Shown here: in pieces, positions 16,843 through 24,396 of the stretch
How the letters are laid out: each line of letters starts with the position of its first letter
Numbering within the stretch: position 1 is the first letter of the stretch
Source: Bacillus sp. MM2020_4
Lineage (GTDB): Bacteria > Bacillota > Bacilli > Bacillales > Cytobacillaceae
DNA length: 64,000 bases
NCBI RefSeq assembly: GCF_011250555.1
Contig: NZ_JAANMZ010000021.1
Span: 1 to 64,000 of the forward strand
Reading direction: 5' to 3'
Made by a program: the position numbers and the translations under genes
Notes under the pieces: model-generated
What the model saw: only the letters and a program-made list of their open reading frames with translations
Told to the model about the DNA's origin: nothing
Database searches by the model: none

Positions 16843-17000
16843 CACATCCTCCTTGCTTCCATTCTCATTTATAAACAACTACTTCCTCATTATAACATCC
16901 CTTCCCATTTGATAGACTCCATTCGAATCTTACTAGAAAAAGATGAAATCAAAAAGATTTCACCTTAATAAGTAAAGTAGTGATAAGATTGGGAAAACGC

Positions 17001-17732
17001 TCATACGGTTGGTTCATTCCCCGAATTCTTCCTGAATAGGTGAACGATGAATGTTCCCATAAACACTGCGATTAAAATACTGAATAATACCACTTCATCC
17101 ATATGGAACCCGAAAGCTGCGATGATCATTTTTACACCAATCACGCCAATTAGTAAAAACGCGGTGGTTTCAAATTCAGGTACTTTTTCAATCAAGGTCA
17201 AGAATAATTGGGCAACACCGCGCATCATTAAGATGCCCAGCACGCCTCCAATGAATAAAACCCATACCTGATTAGAGACGCCAAATGCCGCAATCACACT
17301 ATCAAAGCTAAAGGCAATGTCCATTAGTTCCACGGTTAATACCGTCCGCCAGAATCCCATTTTCTTATTTTGAACATCCTCGTCTTCATCCTTTTTTTGA
17401 AAAAAGTTTTGAAAGACGATCCACAAAAGATAATGTCCGCAGACAATTTTAATCCAAGGAATATTTATGAGTGAAACCCCTAAACCAATGGCCACAATGC
17501 GGAAAAAATAGGCGCCAAAAATCCCATAGAATAGAGCTTTCTTTCGTTGCTCTGTTGGCAAATGTTTTACCATAACAGCCAGGACAAGGGCATTATCGGC
17601 AGATAACAATCCCTCAAGAATAATAAGGGTACCAATAACTCCCCAGCTGGCTGGATTTGTTACGACATTTTCAAATGTTTCCAGCGAAAAAAACGTACTA
17701 TAACTATTTATGATTTGTTGTAGGAGCTCCAT
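17001..17732 (-). CDS. TerC-family integral membrane protein
   Basis: A 243-residue TerC-family protein with about seven helices. The conserved acidic helices are LEGLLSADNALVLAVMV (residues 39-55) and VELMDIAFSFDSVIAAFG near 134-151. These Glu/Asp/Asn residues bind metal in the family. In B. subtilis TerC proteins (MeeF, MeeY) export manganese or help metalate exoenzymes, so a Mn2+ export role is likely. Upstream on the minus strand there is a TATAAT (17792-17787) with a weak -35 and, further up, a 13-base palindrome. I found no yybP-ykoY riboswitch. Confidence 0.88.
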   Translation of the reverse strand: MELLQQIINSYSTFFSLETFENVVTNPASWGVIGTLIILEGLLSADNALVLAVMVKHLPTEQRKKALFYGIFGAYFFRIVAIGLGVSLINIPWIKIVCGHYLLWIVFQNFFQKKDEDEDVQNKKMGFWRTVLTVELMDIAFSFDSVIAAFGVSNQVWVLFIGGVLGILMMRGVAQLFLTLIEKVPEFETTAFLLIGVIGVKMIIAAFGFHMDEVVLFSILIAVFMGTFIVHLFRKNSGNEPTV

Positions 17733-17820
17733 CTACTTTTTCCCCTTTCAATTCAAAGCCATTACTTTTTAGTTGGTACCTATACAATTATAGAGCCTGT
17801 ACCGATATAGTCTAAATGTA

Positions 17821-17833
17821 TGTGAGACTCACA
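17821..17833. promoter_or_regulatory. palindrome upstream of the terC gene
   Basis: TGTGAGACTCACA is a perfect 6+1+6 palindrome about 30 bases upstream of the TATAAT hexamer of the TerC gene. It could be an operator, but it does not match a box I can name. Confidence 0.3.
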
Positions 17834-17867
17834 AATATATGAACCCCGAGGGGTGTGAAAAATAAAA

Positions 17868-17901
17868 AACACACGATTTTTCAACTGAAAAATCGTGTGT
17901 T
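17868..17901 (-). terminator. terminator of splB
   Basis: A perfect 16-bp stem AACACACGATTTTTCA / TGAAAAATCGTGTGTT lies 24 bases past the splB stop, with a T-rich tail on the minus strand. Confidence 0.88.
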
Positions 17902-17924
17902 TCCTTATAGACTTGCTATCATCT

Positions 17925-18953
17925 TCATGTAAAGTATTCCAATTTTGCATGAGGGAAAAATTTTTCCATATAGGAATAAAGATGGCTCTTAATATCTTCT
18001 TCTTCCTCTTTTTGATAAATATACTTCCCTATTCCGTATTTTCCCCATTTATATCTCCTGGCAGTTTCATCCAATTCTAGTTTCGTCATCGGATAATTCT
18101 TTTCAATTACCCGCTTAGCTGGTTTCGTAAACCGATGTTGAATAAATTCAAAAGTGATATCATCGCGAGCATCCTGAGGTAATTCTTCATTGAGTCGTTC
18201 AAATAAATGATAGTAGCCTTCCTCCCAGCCTTCATGGAGGTAAATGGGGGCAACAATGAATCCTAGCGGATAACCGGCTCTTGCAACTTTTCCGGCTGCC
18301 TCAATACGTTTTGCTAGTGGCGAGGTACCAGGTTCGAAATTTTTTATCACATAATCGGCATTAACGCTAAAGCGAAATCTTGTTTTTCCATTATGCTTGG
18401 CATCGAGTAGGTGATCCACATAATGAAACTTGGTGACAAAACGGAGCTTCCCTAACTCTGATTTCCCGAAATGTTCAATTGCCCTTTTCAACGTATGGGT
18501 TAGATGATCAAGTCCGACAATATCGGATGTACAGGATGCCTCAAATCGAGTCATTTCGGGTGCTCTTTCTTCCATATACTTGTCGGCAGCATCTAAAATG
18601 TCCTCAACATTGACGTATGTACGAATATAGGGCTTTGATCCCATCGTTGTTTGCAAATAACAATAATGACAGTGCCCCATGCAGCCTGTTGCAAATGGAA
18701 TTGCATATTCCGCAGAAGGCTTTGATGTATCAAATTTTAGTGTTTTCCTTATACCAACTACCAGGGTAGATTTGGCTATTCGATACCTTTGGAAATCTGT
18801 ATCGCCCGGCAGGTTTCTCACTTGATTATGTGAGGTGGTATAACGAATTTCCACATTCATTTTTTCAAACTTCTCCTTCAGTTCCTTCCCCAGTGGATAC
18901 TCTAGTGCAGCCGGCTCAAAGTAAACAAGCTGCGGCATAAATGGTTTGTTCAT
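17925..18953 (-). CDS. splB: spore photoproduct lyase
   Basis: A 342-residue radical-SAM enzyme that directly reverses spore photoproduct (5-thyminyl-5,6-dihydrothymine) in DNA during germination. The [4Fe-4S] ligands are C91, C95 and C98 in CMGHCHYC. The conserved hydrogen-donor Cys is C141 in EASCTSD. These positions are the same as in B. subtilis SplB. GGGG lies eight bases before the ATG. It follows splA by 15 bases, the standard splAB operon, which in B. subtilis is made in the forespore under sigma-G. The two UvsE genes 2.3-4.3 kb away make the region rich in UV-repair functions. Confidence 0.96.
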   Translation of the reverse strand: MNKPFMPQLVYFEPAALEYPLGKELKEKFEKMNVEIRYTTSHNQVRNLPGDTDFQRYRIAKSTLVVGIRKTLKFDTSKPSAEYAIPFATGCMGHCHYCYLQTTMGSKPYIRTYVNVEDILDAADKYMEERAPEMTRFEASCTSDIVGLDHLTHTLKRAIEHFGKSELGKLRFVTKFHYVDHLLDAKHNGKTRFRFSVNADYVIKNFEPGTSPLAKRIEAAGKVARAGYPLGFIVAPIYLHEGWEEGYYHLFERLNEELPQDARDDITFEFIQHRFTKPAKRVIEKNYPMTKLELDETARRYKWGKYGIGKYIYQKEEEEDIKSHLYSYMEKFFPHAKLEYFT

Positions 18954-18968
18954 ATGATGATCCCCATT

Positions 18969-19214
18969 CTATACATTGCCAAAATACTGTTCATATACCT
19001 GCAAAGCATCAGCCTCATTCTGGTAGACAGCCATATCATTCGTTAATGGGTAATAGGTTTCGTAGAGAAAAATAGCCAATTCATCAGGATTATCCGGATG
19101 ATTGACAACTGCAGCTGCCTGTACATTGGCTACATCCTGTGTATGAGGATTTCGATAAAAAACGTAGACAATGTCACCCGGATTGTAAGAGTGATCATTC
19201 TGAGTAAATTCCAC
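18969..19214 (-). CDS. splA: SplA, regulator of the spore photoproduct lyase operon
   Basis: About 81 residues (84 if the GTG at 19223 is used). The block NPGDIVYVFYRNPHTQDVANVQ followed by LAIFLYETYYPL... matches SplA, the small protein reported to limit splB expression in B. subtilis. By comparison with the family N-terminus, the GTG at 19214 (VEFTQNDHSYNPGD) fits best, but the ribosome site (GGACGG/GGTG) is weak for either start. It ends 15 bases before splB. Confidence 0.85.
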   Translation of the reverse strand: MEFTQNDHSYNPGDIVYVFYRNPHTQDVANVQAAAVVNHPDNPDELAIFLYETYYPLTNDMAVYQNEADALQVYEQYFGNV

Positions 19215-19249
19215 AACCAGCACCGTCCATTCAATAGTAATCCAACGAA

Positions 19250-19270
19250 AAAAACGCCGCTAATGGGCGT
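19250..19270 (-). terminator. terminator of the 56-residue gene
   Basis: On the minus strand ACGCC...GGCGT is followed by TTTTTTT, 12 bases after the stop at 19282 and before splA. It suggests splAB is a separate unit. Confidence 0.65.
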
Positions 19271-19281
19271 AATATCTTTTC

Positions 19282-19452
19282 TTATGAAGAAGGCTTGTCA
19301 GGCAAATTTGTAAGCCCCTCCGCATTAGGATCTGGCTGTCCGTAGCCTGTCACCTTTCCTGCATGCTCCTCATGGTACTTCGAGCCAGAACCCGGCTGGT
19401 TGCCTGATGACCCTCTATTTTTCTCTCCATTTGCACGTTTCTGAGTTGACAT
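19282..19452 (-). CDS. 56-residue disordered protein, spore-protein-like composition
   Basis: ATG at 19452 with AGGAGGTG at ideal spacing, stop TAA at 19282-19284. The protein begins MSTQKRANGEKNRGSSGNQP and ends NLPDKPSS. It is hydrophilic, rich in Gly, Ser, Asn, Lys and Pro, lacks Cys and has no hydrophobic core. This composition resembles the minor small acid-soluble spore proteins (SspN/SspP class), and it sits beside splAB. I do not recognise the family. Its strong ribosome site and own terminator make it a likely real gene. Confidence 0.7.
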   Translation of the reverse strand: MSTQKRANGEKNRGSSGNQPGSGSKYHEEHAGKVTGYGQPDPNAEGLTNLPDKPSS

Positions 19453-19610
19453 TAAAACACCTCCTATATGGATTAGGATTCGTTACATTCCAGTTCTTAT
19501 TCGAGAATAATAAAAATTTACAATTTCCAATTTCTTATTGATATGAAGGTATTTTATTCATTTCCTGGTTAAGAATAGGTAATGACCTTAATTACAGGAG
19601 TGAAGAAAAA

Positions 19611-20039
19611 ATGATTCAATTACAAACGGAAATTGAAGGAAAAAGAGCATATTTTGGAGCAGTTCGTGAAATATTACATTCTTTAGGGTGTAGTTTTTGC
19701 AGTAATTTTGAGTATGACCAAGGTAAATTCGACGCATTATTGTACCGTGACGGTGGAGATTCTATTTATCTAAGAGTCCCTATTTATGTCGTAGATGGGG
19801 CACTAGATCATTCTAATACCTTGGTTGAGTTTGGAACTCCTTTTGTTATCAAGCATGTCGTGAATATTGGATTAGATCATGATGAAAATTCCTTCATGAC
19901 TGCTACGACTGGACTTGATCAATTTCAAGCACCACTGGATAAAGACGGCTACATTTATGATAAAAGCAGATGGGAGAAAGCTGGTAAAGAAGCGATCCAC
20001 CAAGTGTACAGTTCGATCAATGGATTATTAGTTTCCTAG
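19611..20039 (+). CDS. YugN-like family protein
   Basis: A 142-residue soluble protein resembling the YugN-like family of bacilli: an opening QLQTEIEGKRAYFGAVREIL, a beta-rich middle (FDALLYRDGGDSIYLRVPIYVVDG) and a late FVIKHVVNIGLDHDENSF block. The function of the family is unknown. AGGAG lies eleven bases before the ATG. It is the only + gene in a 9-kb run of minus-strand genes and is followed by a 24-bp perfect hairpin. Confidence 0.7.
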   Translation: MIQLQTEIEGKRAYFGAVREILHSLGCSFCSNFEYDQGKFDALLYRDGGDSIYLRVPIYVVDGALDHSNTLVEFGTPFVIKHVVNIGLDHDENSFMTATTGLDQFQAPLDKDGYIYDKSRWEKAGKEAIHQVYSSINGLLVS

Positions 20040-20050
20040 GGACCTATTGG

Positions 20051-20102
20051 GAAGTAAACATTGAAAAGCACCTAGTGATAGGTGCTTTTCAATGTTTACT
20101 TC
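20051..20102. terminator. 24-bp perfect inverted repeat between convergent genes
   Basis: 20051-20074 and 20079-20102 are exact reverse complements with a 4-base GTGA loop. It is placed between the YugN-like gene (+) and the DUF3231 gene (-). There is no long T-run on either side, so termination or mRNA-end protection in both directions is inferred from position. Confidence 0.65.
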
Positions 20103-20117
20103 CATCCCTAACTCCCT

Positions 20118-21164
20118 TTATTTACTGTGTTTCGTCAATTTATCACGATCAACTGCCTCTGGTGGTTCCTCCATCCAGCCTTGGGCAATCATAATGTTAG
20201 CCCCATCCTCAACATAATGAGAAATATCCACTAAGAACCGAGCATACATTGCACCTAAATCGCGCCTTCCATTTAATGATGCAGCATTTCCGTATGATCT
20301 TATTTTCATTGAAAACATATCAATTTTATGCCAAAGCATCAATTTGTCTGAAAACGGGGCAAATGTACTGGTGCTGACCAAATGATCTAAAAAGGTTGGT
20401 GAAGGTAAGTTTTCATTATGTAATTTTTCTGAACAGGCATCAATATGTTTGTTTGTAAGTTCCTTCCCTCTTATAAGAAACTTTTGCACTTGATCTCCTT
20501 TGGCCACTTGAGAAAAACCTACCAGTAATGCCTTACTAGTTACATTATTTTCAATATTATCATATAGATGGGCTATCTCCAGTGCATGGAGAGGGCGAAC
20601 ATTCCCTAAAAAGCCATTTAAATAATTTTGTTTTTTAACAAAATCAGTCTTTTGAGGAACGGGAATAACGGGGGGCTTTACTAAGAACCCTTTTGACTCC
20701 AGTACCAAGTTAACCTCTGTTATCAATTTGATCGTGGCATCAAGGGTTTCGATAAAAAATTCTCTAATATCATCTCGAACCATTAAAGGAATCGCAATGG
20801 AATAAATACTCATCCCTGCTTTCCCTGTATATTTTAAATAATGAAGATAGAACTCATCAGAAAATAACCTCGGTGCACCTAAGTTTACATCTTCTTTGGA
20901 AAAACCAACTGGAATGGGAAAGTTGGTTTTCTGAAAGATGACCATTATCTTTTCCAAAATGGTGTCACAAAGACGCAAAGCATTTTCAAGCACTTTTTTT
21001 ATTTCTTCATCTTCCACATGTTTTAGGTAATAGGTAAGGACCTTTTCTCCCATGGTATTCCCCATATAAGTGGCCCAAAGTTTTCCCATTTCGGCCGATG
21101 TCAAGGATTCATTAACAGGAGAATTTATTCTCGAATGAATCTTGATCGGTTTAATTGATTTCAT
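20118..21164 (-). CDS. DUF3231 double-domain protein (copy A)
   Basis: About 348 residues made of two DUF3231 helical-bundle domains, roughly 20-165 and 190-340. The first has LTSAEMGKLWATYMGN and the second LHALEIAHLYDNIENNVTSKALLVGF; each is followed by a long helix pair and a PP-containing edge (KPPVIP; EEPPEA). It is soluble and the function is unknown. I choose the ATG at 21164 with AAGGGG eight bases upstream. It lies 104 bases after a uvsE gene on the same strand with no terminator hairpin between them, and mirrors copy B on the other side of the uvsE pair. A 4-gene transcript is plausible. Confidence 0.8.
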   Translation of the reverse strand: MKSIKPIKIHSRINSPVNESLTSAEMGKLWATYMGNTMGEKVLTYYLKHVEDEEIKKVLENALRLCDTILEKIMVIFQKTNFPIPVGFSKEDVNLGAPRLFSDEFYLHYLKYTGKAGMSIYSIAIPLMVRDDIREFFIETLDATIKLITEVNLVLESKGFLVKPPVIPVPQKTDFVKKQNYLNGFLGNVRPLHALEIAHLYDNIENNVTSKALLVGFSQVAKGDQVQKFLIRGKELTNKHIDACSEKLHNENLPSPTFLDHLVSTSTFAPFSDKLMLWHKIDMFSMKIRSYGNAASLNGRRDLGAMYARFLVDISHYVEDGANIMIAQGWMEEPPEAVDRDKLTKHSK

Positions 21165-21268
21165 CGCATATGCCCCTTCACCATCATTTTTCTTTAGTTT
21201 ACTCTGAAGTGGGACATTATATTTCAAAAAAAATAAACGCTGTATTTTGGAGGAACATCTTCTTTATA

Positions 21269-22237
21269 TTATTTCAAATAAAAAGACGAGCCACCAATGA
21301 TGTCTACATCCTCCCTCGTTTTAATCTCTTCCATTAGTTGAAACAAGGCTTCGTCTTTTCTCTTGGCCTCAATCATGCAATCAATCTGCGGGAGGCTGCC
21401 CTTGATTTCTTTTAGAAATTGAAAAAACATTTCCATGTCCACAAAATCTGCATGGTGGCGGAAAGTCTGTTGGCTTTTTGGACTGGAGATATGCATTTTT
21501 AATGGAAGGGATGCATTCCTCCATGTTTGGACGACACGAGCCCAATGGTCTTCCCAATGGTCATTTCGATGATGTGCCAAGTGATGATGATAATCGAACA
21601 CAAGCGGAATATCCAATTTTTCACACAAGTAAAGTGTATCTTCAAGGGTGAACGACGTATCATCATTTTCAAGCATGATCATTTTTTGAATCGACCTAGG
21701 CACAACCATCCAATTATCGATAAATCGTTCAAGTGACGTTTCGGTTTCTTTATAATTGCCCCCCACATGCATCACACAACGGTGAGTGGGATCAATCCCC
21801 ATTCCCTTTAATAATAAATAATGCATCTTCAACGTTTGAATTGAGTTTTTTAAAACATCTTTCTTCATCGAATTGATAAGAACAAAGTGATCAGGATGGA
21901 AATCGATTCGTATGTCATGTTCTTTGGCAAAATCGCCAACCTCCCGCAGTTGATTCTGCAATGGCTTTACATAATTCCAATCAAGGAGTTCTTCATGGTT
22001 GGCTAGTGGAATAAGACGTGAAGTTAACCGATAGAAATGAATCTCGGACGCAGCATTATGCTTTAAAATTCTAAGTGTATGGTGTAAATTGGACTGCGAA
22101 ATCCGTTCCAGTTTCCGAATCGCTGCTGCGCGATCATCAATTTTCTGGAATTGGGTAAAGGTCATCGTTTGCGAGGGTGAAGCGTTTTTTAATTCCATGC
22201 TCATGGCTACATATCCTAAACGTACGATGGTGGTCAT
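21269..22237 (-). CDS. uvsE: UV damage repair endonuclease UvsE (copy A)
   Basis: A 322-residue TIM-barrel UVDE, which cuts 5' of cyclobutane dimers, 6-4 photoproducts and some other lesions. Metal-site and active-site blocks are visible: LGYVAMS, FHPDHFVL (H114), MHVGG, LENDD, FDYHHH, KMHISSPKS, HHADFV, MIEAKRKDEAL. The lesion-probing Gln that normally follows HPx is His here (H117); copy B keeps Gln. GAGGTGAA precedes the ATG. It follows uvsE copy B by 28 bases, so the two are co-transcribed. Confidence 0.93.
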   Translation of the reverse strand: MTTIVRLGYVAMSMELKNASPSQTMTFTQFQKIDDRAAAIRKLERISQSNLHHTLRILKHNAASEIHFYRLTSRLIPLANHEELLDWNYVKPLQNQLREVGDFAKEHDIRIDFHPDHFVLINSMKKDVLKNSIQTLKMHYLLLKGMGIDPTHRCVMHVGGNYKETETSLERFIDNWMVVPRSIQKMIMLENDDTSFTLEDTLYLCEKLDIPLVFDYHHHLAHHRNDHWEDHWARVVQTWRNASLPLKMHISSPKSQQTFRHHADFVDMEMFFQFLKEIKGSLPQIDCMIEAKRKDEALFQLMEEIKTREDVDIIGGSSFYLK

Positions 22238-22265
22238 TTATTCACCTCAATCCTTTGCCTTCTCA

Positions 22266-23213
22266 TTACCATTCCACCTCACCGCCGGATAGACGTTTGA
22301 CTCCCCGGATGGAGGCTATGTCATCAATAAGCTGCAACATCGCCAGGTTCTTCTGCTTCGCTTCAATCATAATGTCAAAGTCTTGATTAAGCTCCTTTGC
22401 CATTTTTAAAAAAGGGTGGATGAATTCAAATGAGACAAAATCGGAATGGGAACGATAAACTTGATCTGATTTTGGTGAAGAAATATGAACCTTTGGTATC
22501 GTATTCCATGTGTTAAAGATCCGTTGTAAAAATAGCGTAAGGTCAATTTCCCCTTGATTCGCCATATAGTGGTGATAATCAAGAATCATGGGGACCTTTT
22601 CTTTTTCACAAGTATTCAAGGTTTCTTTGACATCATAGGTTTTATCATCATTTTCCAGCGTCATCTGCTTCTTTACCTCATGGGGTAATTGTTTTAGATT
22701 TTGATGAAAACGGGCTAATGAAGTTTCCTTGTCACCGTAAGCACCGCCGATATGTATATTGATAATCCCTCTTTCTAGTGCATTCATTGCTTCAAGCATT
22801 TTATAGTGGAATTCCATATCCTTTACAGCATTCATCGTCACTTCCGCGCGAGGACTTGTGAACAGTGTAAATTGATTCGGATGAAAGCTTGGGCGGAGTT
22901 GAAATTGTTGGATCAATTGTCCCAGTTCCTCCCATTCTGTTTTGAAAGGAGTAACAAAATCCCACATGACTTCTGGATGGGTAGCTAAGGGAACTAGGGA
23001 GCTAGAAAATCGATATAATTTGATTTCGTGTGCGATATTATAGTGCAAGATTCTTTTTGTATGCTGTAAATTTTTACCCGTTACTGCTTTGAGCTTTTCC
23101 ATTCGCTCGTGTTTAGGAAGGGCCGAATACCGAGCAAAGGTTAACGCTTTTGATGGACTAGCATCCCATAAACCTAGTGCATTCGCCACATAGCCAAAAC
23201 GAATTCTCATCAT
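22266..23213 (-). CDS. uvsE: UV damage repair endonuclease UvsE (copy B)
   Basis: A 315-residue UVDE clearly paralogous to, but well diverged from, the next gene. Motifs: [17 protein letters not shown] (H111, Q114), [47 protein letters not shown]. All expected metal ligands and the probing Gln are present, so this looks like the canonical enzyme. GGGG lies just before two adjacent ATGs (23213 and 23210); either may be used. It starts 56 bases after DUF3231 copy B ends. Confidence 0.94.
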   Translation of the reverse strand: MMRIRFGYVANALGLWDASPSKALTFARYSALPKHERMEKLKAVTGKNLQHTKRILHYNIAHEIKLYRFSSSLVPLATHPEVMWDFVTPFKTEWEELGQLIQQFQLRPSFHPNQFTLFTSPRAEVTMNAVKDMEFHYKMLEAMNALERGIINIHIGGAYGDKETSLARFHQNLKQLPHEVKKQMTLENDDKTYDVKETLNTCEKEKVPMILDYHHYMANQGEIDLTLFLQRIFNTWNTIPKVHISSPKSDQVYRSHSDFVSFEFIHPFLKMAKELNQDFDIMIEAKQKNLAMLQLIDDIASIRGVKRLSGGEVEW

Positions 23214-23269
23214 TGGTCCCCTTAGAAATGGTTTTCATTACTAACGATAAAGAGAATGAAATGTTCCTA

Positions 23270-24310
23270 TTAAGTTCTGTCAAATGCTTTTGGCGGTGAT
23301 TCCATCCACCCTTTTTCAATTAAAATATTTGCCCCATCATCAACGAATAAGCCAATGTTTACAAGAGTTCTTCCGTATAACATGGCTAAGTCTCTTCTAC
23401 CGTTAACCGCCAATGAGTTTCCAAACGATCTTATCTTCATTGAGAACATGTCCACTTTATGAAATAACATGATTTTATCCGAAAAAGGTGGATAGGTGGA
23501 CGGTGTAACTAAATGGTCAATATATGACGGAGTTTGCAAGTTTTCGGTGTGAAGTTTTTCCATGTACTGCTTTACCGATTTATCCGTAATGTCCAACCCC
23601 CGTTTAAACAAGGCTTTAATCTTTTCATCTTTCACAGTCTGGTAAAATCCTAATAATAACGCCTTACTTGTTGCATTATTCTCAATGTTATCATACAGGT
23701 GGGTAATTTCTAATGCATGTAATGGTCTGATATCCCCTACAAACCCATTTAAATAATTTTGCTTTTGAATAAAGTCGCTTCCATTCGGTGTAGGGATTAT
23801 CGGTGGTTTTGCGATTAATTTCTTTTCAAATAAAACATTATTAATTTGCCCTAAAAAGAGGGACGTACATTGATTGCAATAAACAAAAAATTCCCTAAGA
23901 TCCTCCCTCATGACTAATGGAACCGCCACTGCGTAAAGGCTTAGTCCGGCCTTTGCCGCATATTTTAAATAGTGCACATAGAAAGCATCTTCATATAAAC
24001 GCGGGGCACCAAGATTGACATCCTCTTTCGTAAAACCTAATGGTATCGGGAAATCATCTTTCTGAAAAAATCCTTCAATCCTCTTCGTGAAGTCCTTTGA
24101 TAAGGCTAAACCATTTTCCAACAACGTCCGAATATAGGGATCCTCGCAATGTTGAAGATAATAACTTAATATCTGACTGGACATACTGTTTCCCACGTAT
24201 GTAGCCCAGAGTTTAGCCATTTCAACAGATGTTAACGGTAGAGACTCATCTAATTCTTTCGTACTTAAATGAATGGGTTTCATTATATCCATTGGATTGA
24301 TTATATCCAT
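23270..24310 (-). CDS. DUF3231 double-domain protein (copy B)
   Basis: About 346 residues with two DUF3231 domains: LTSVEMAKLWATYVGN in the first and LHALEITHLYDNIENNATSKALLLGF in the second. It is colinear with copy A along its whole length, including LGAPRLYEDAFYVHYLKYAAKAG and a conserved KVDMFSMKIRSFGN stretch in domain 2. I choose the ATG at 24310 with AAAGGGGG seven bases upstream; the longer frame lacks a site. It is the first gene of the run DUF3231-uvsE-uvsE-DUF3231. Function unknown; the company suggests a role in DNA repair or in spores. Confidence 0.82.
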   Translation of the reverse strand: MDIINPMDIMKPIHLSTKELDESLPLTSVEMAKLWATYVGNSMSSQILSYYLQHCEDPYIRTLLENGLALSKDFTKRIEGFFQKDDFPIPLGFTKEDVNLGAPRLYEDAFYVHYLKYAAKAGLSLYAVAVPLVMREDLREFFVYCNQCTSLFLGQINNVLFEKKLIAKPPIIPTPNGSDFIQKQNYLNGFVGDIRPLHALEITHLYDNIENNATSKALLLGFYQTVKDEKIKALFKRGLDITDKSVKQYMEKLHTENLQTPSYIDHLVTPSTYPPFSDKIMLFHKVDMFSMKIRSFGNSLAVNGRRDLAMLYGRTLVNIGLFVDDGANILIEKGWMESPPKAFDRT

Positions 24311-24396
24311 AAGTGATCCCCCTTTTCTCATAATTAAAACTAGGTTTTCCAATCGAATATTCTTATATTCATCAATATTGGTCGTATGTATCCCGC

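Noticed and set aside
17733-17867. yybP-ykoY manganese riboswitch before the TerC gene
   Set aside because: The conserved loop sequences of that riboswitch are absent on the minus strand here, only a promoter-like TATAAT and a palindrome are seen.
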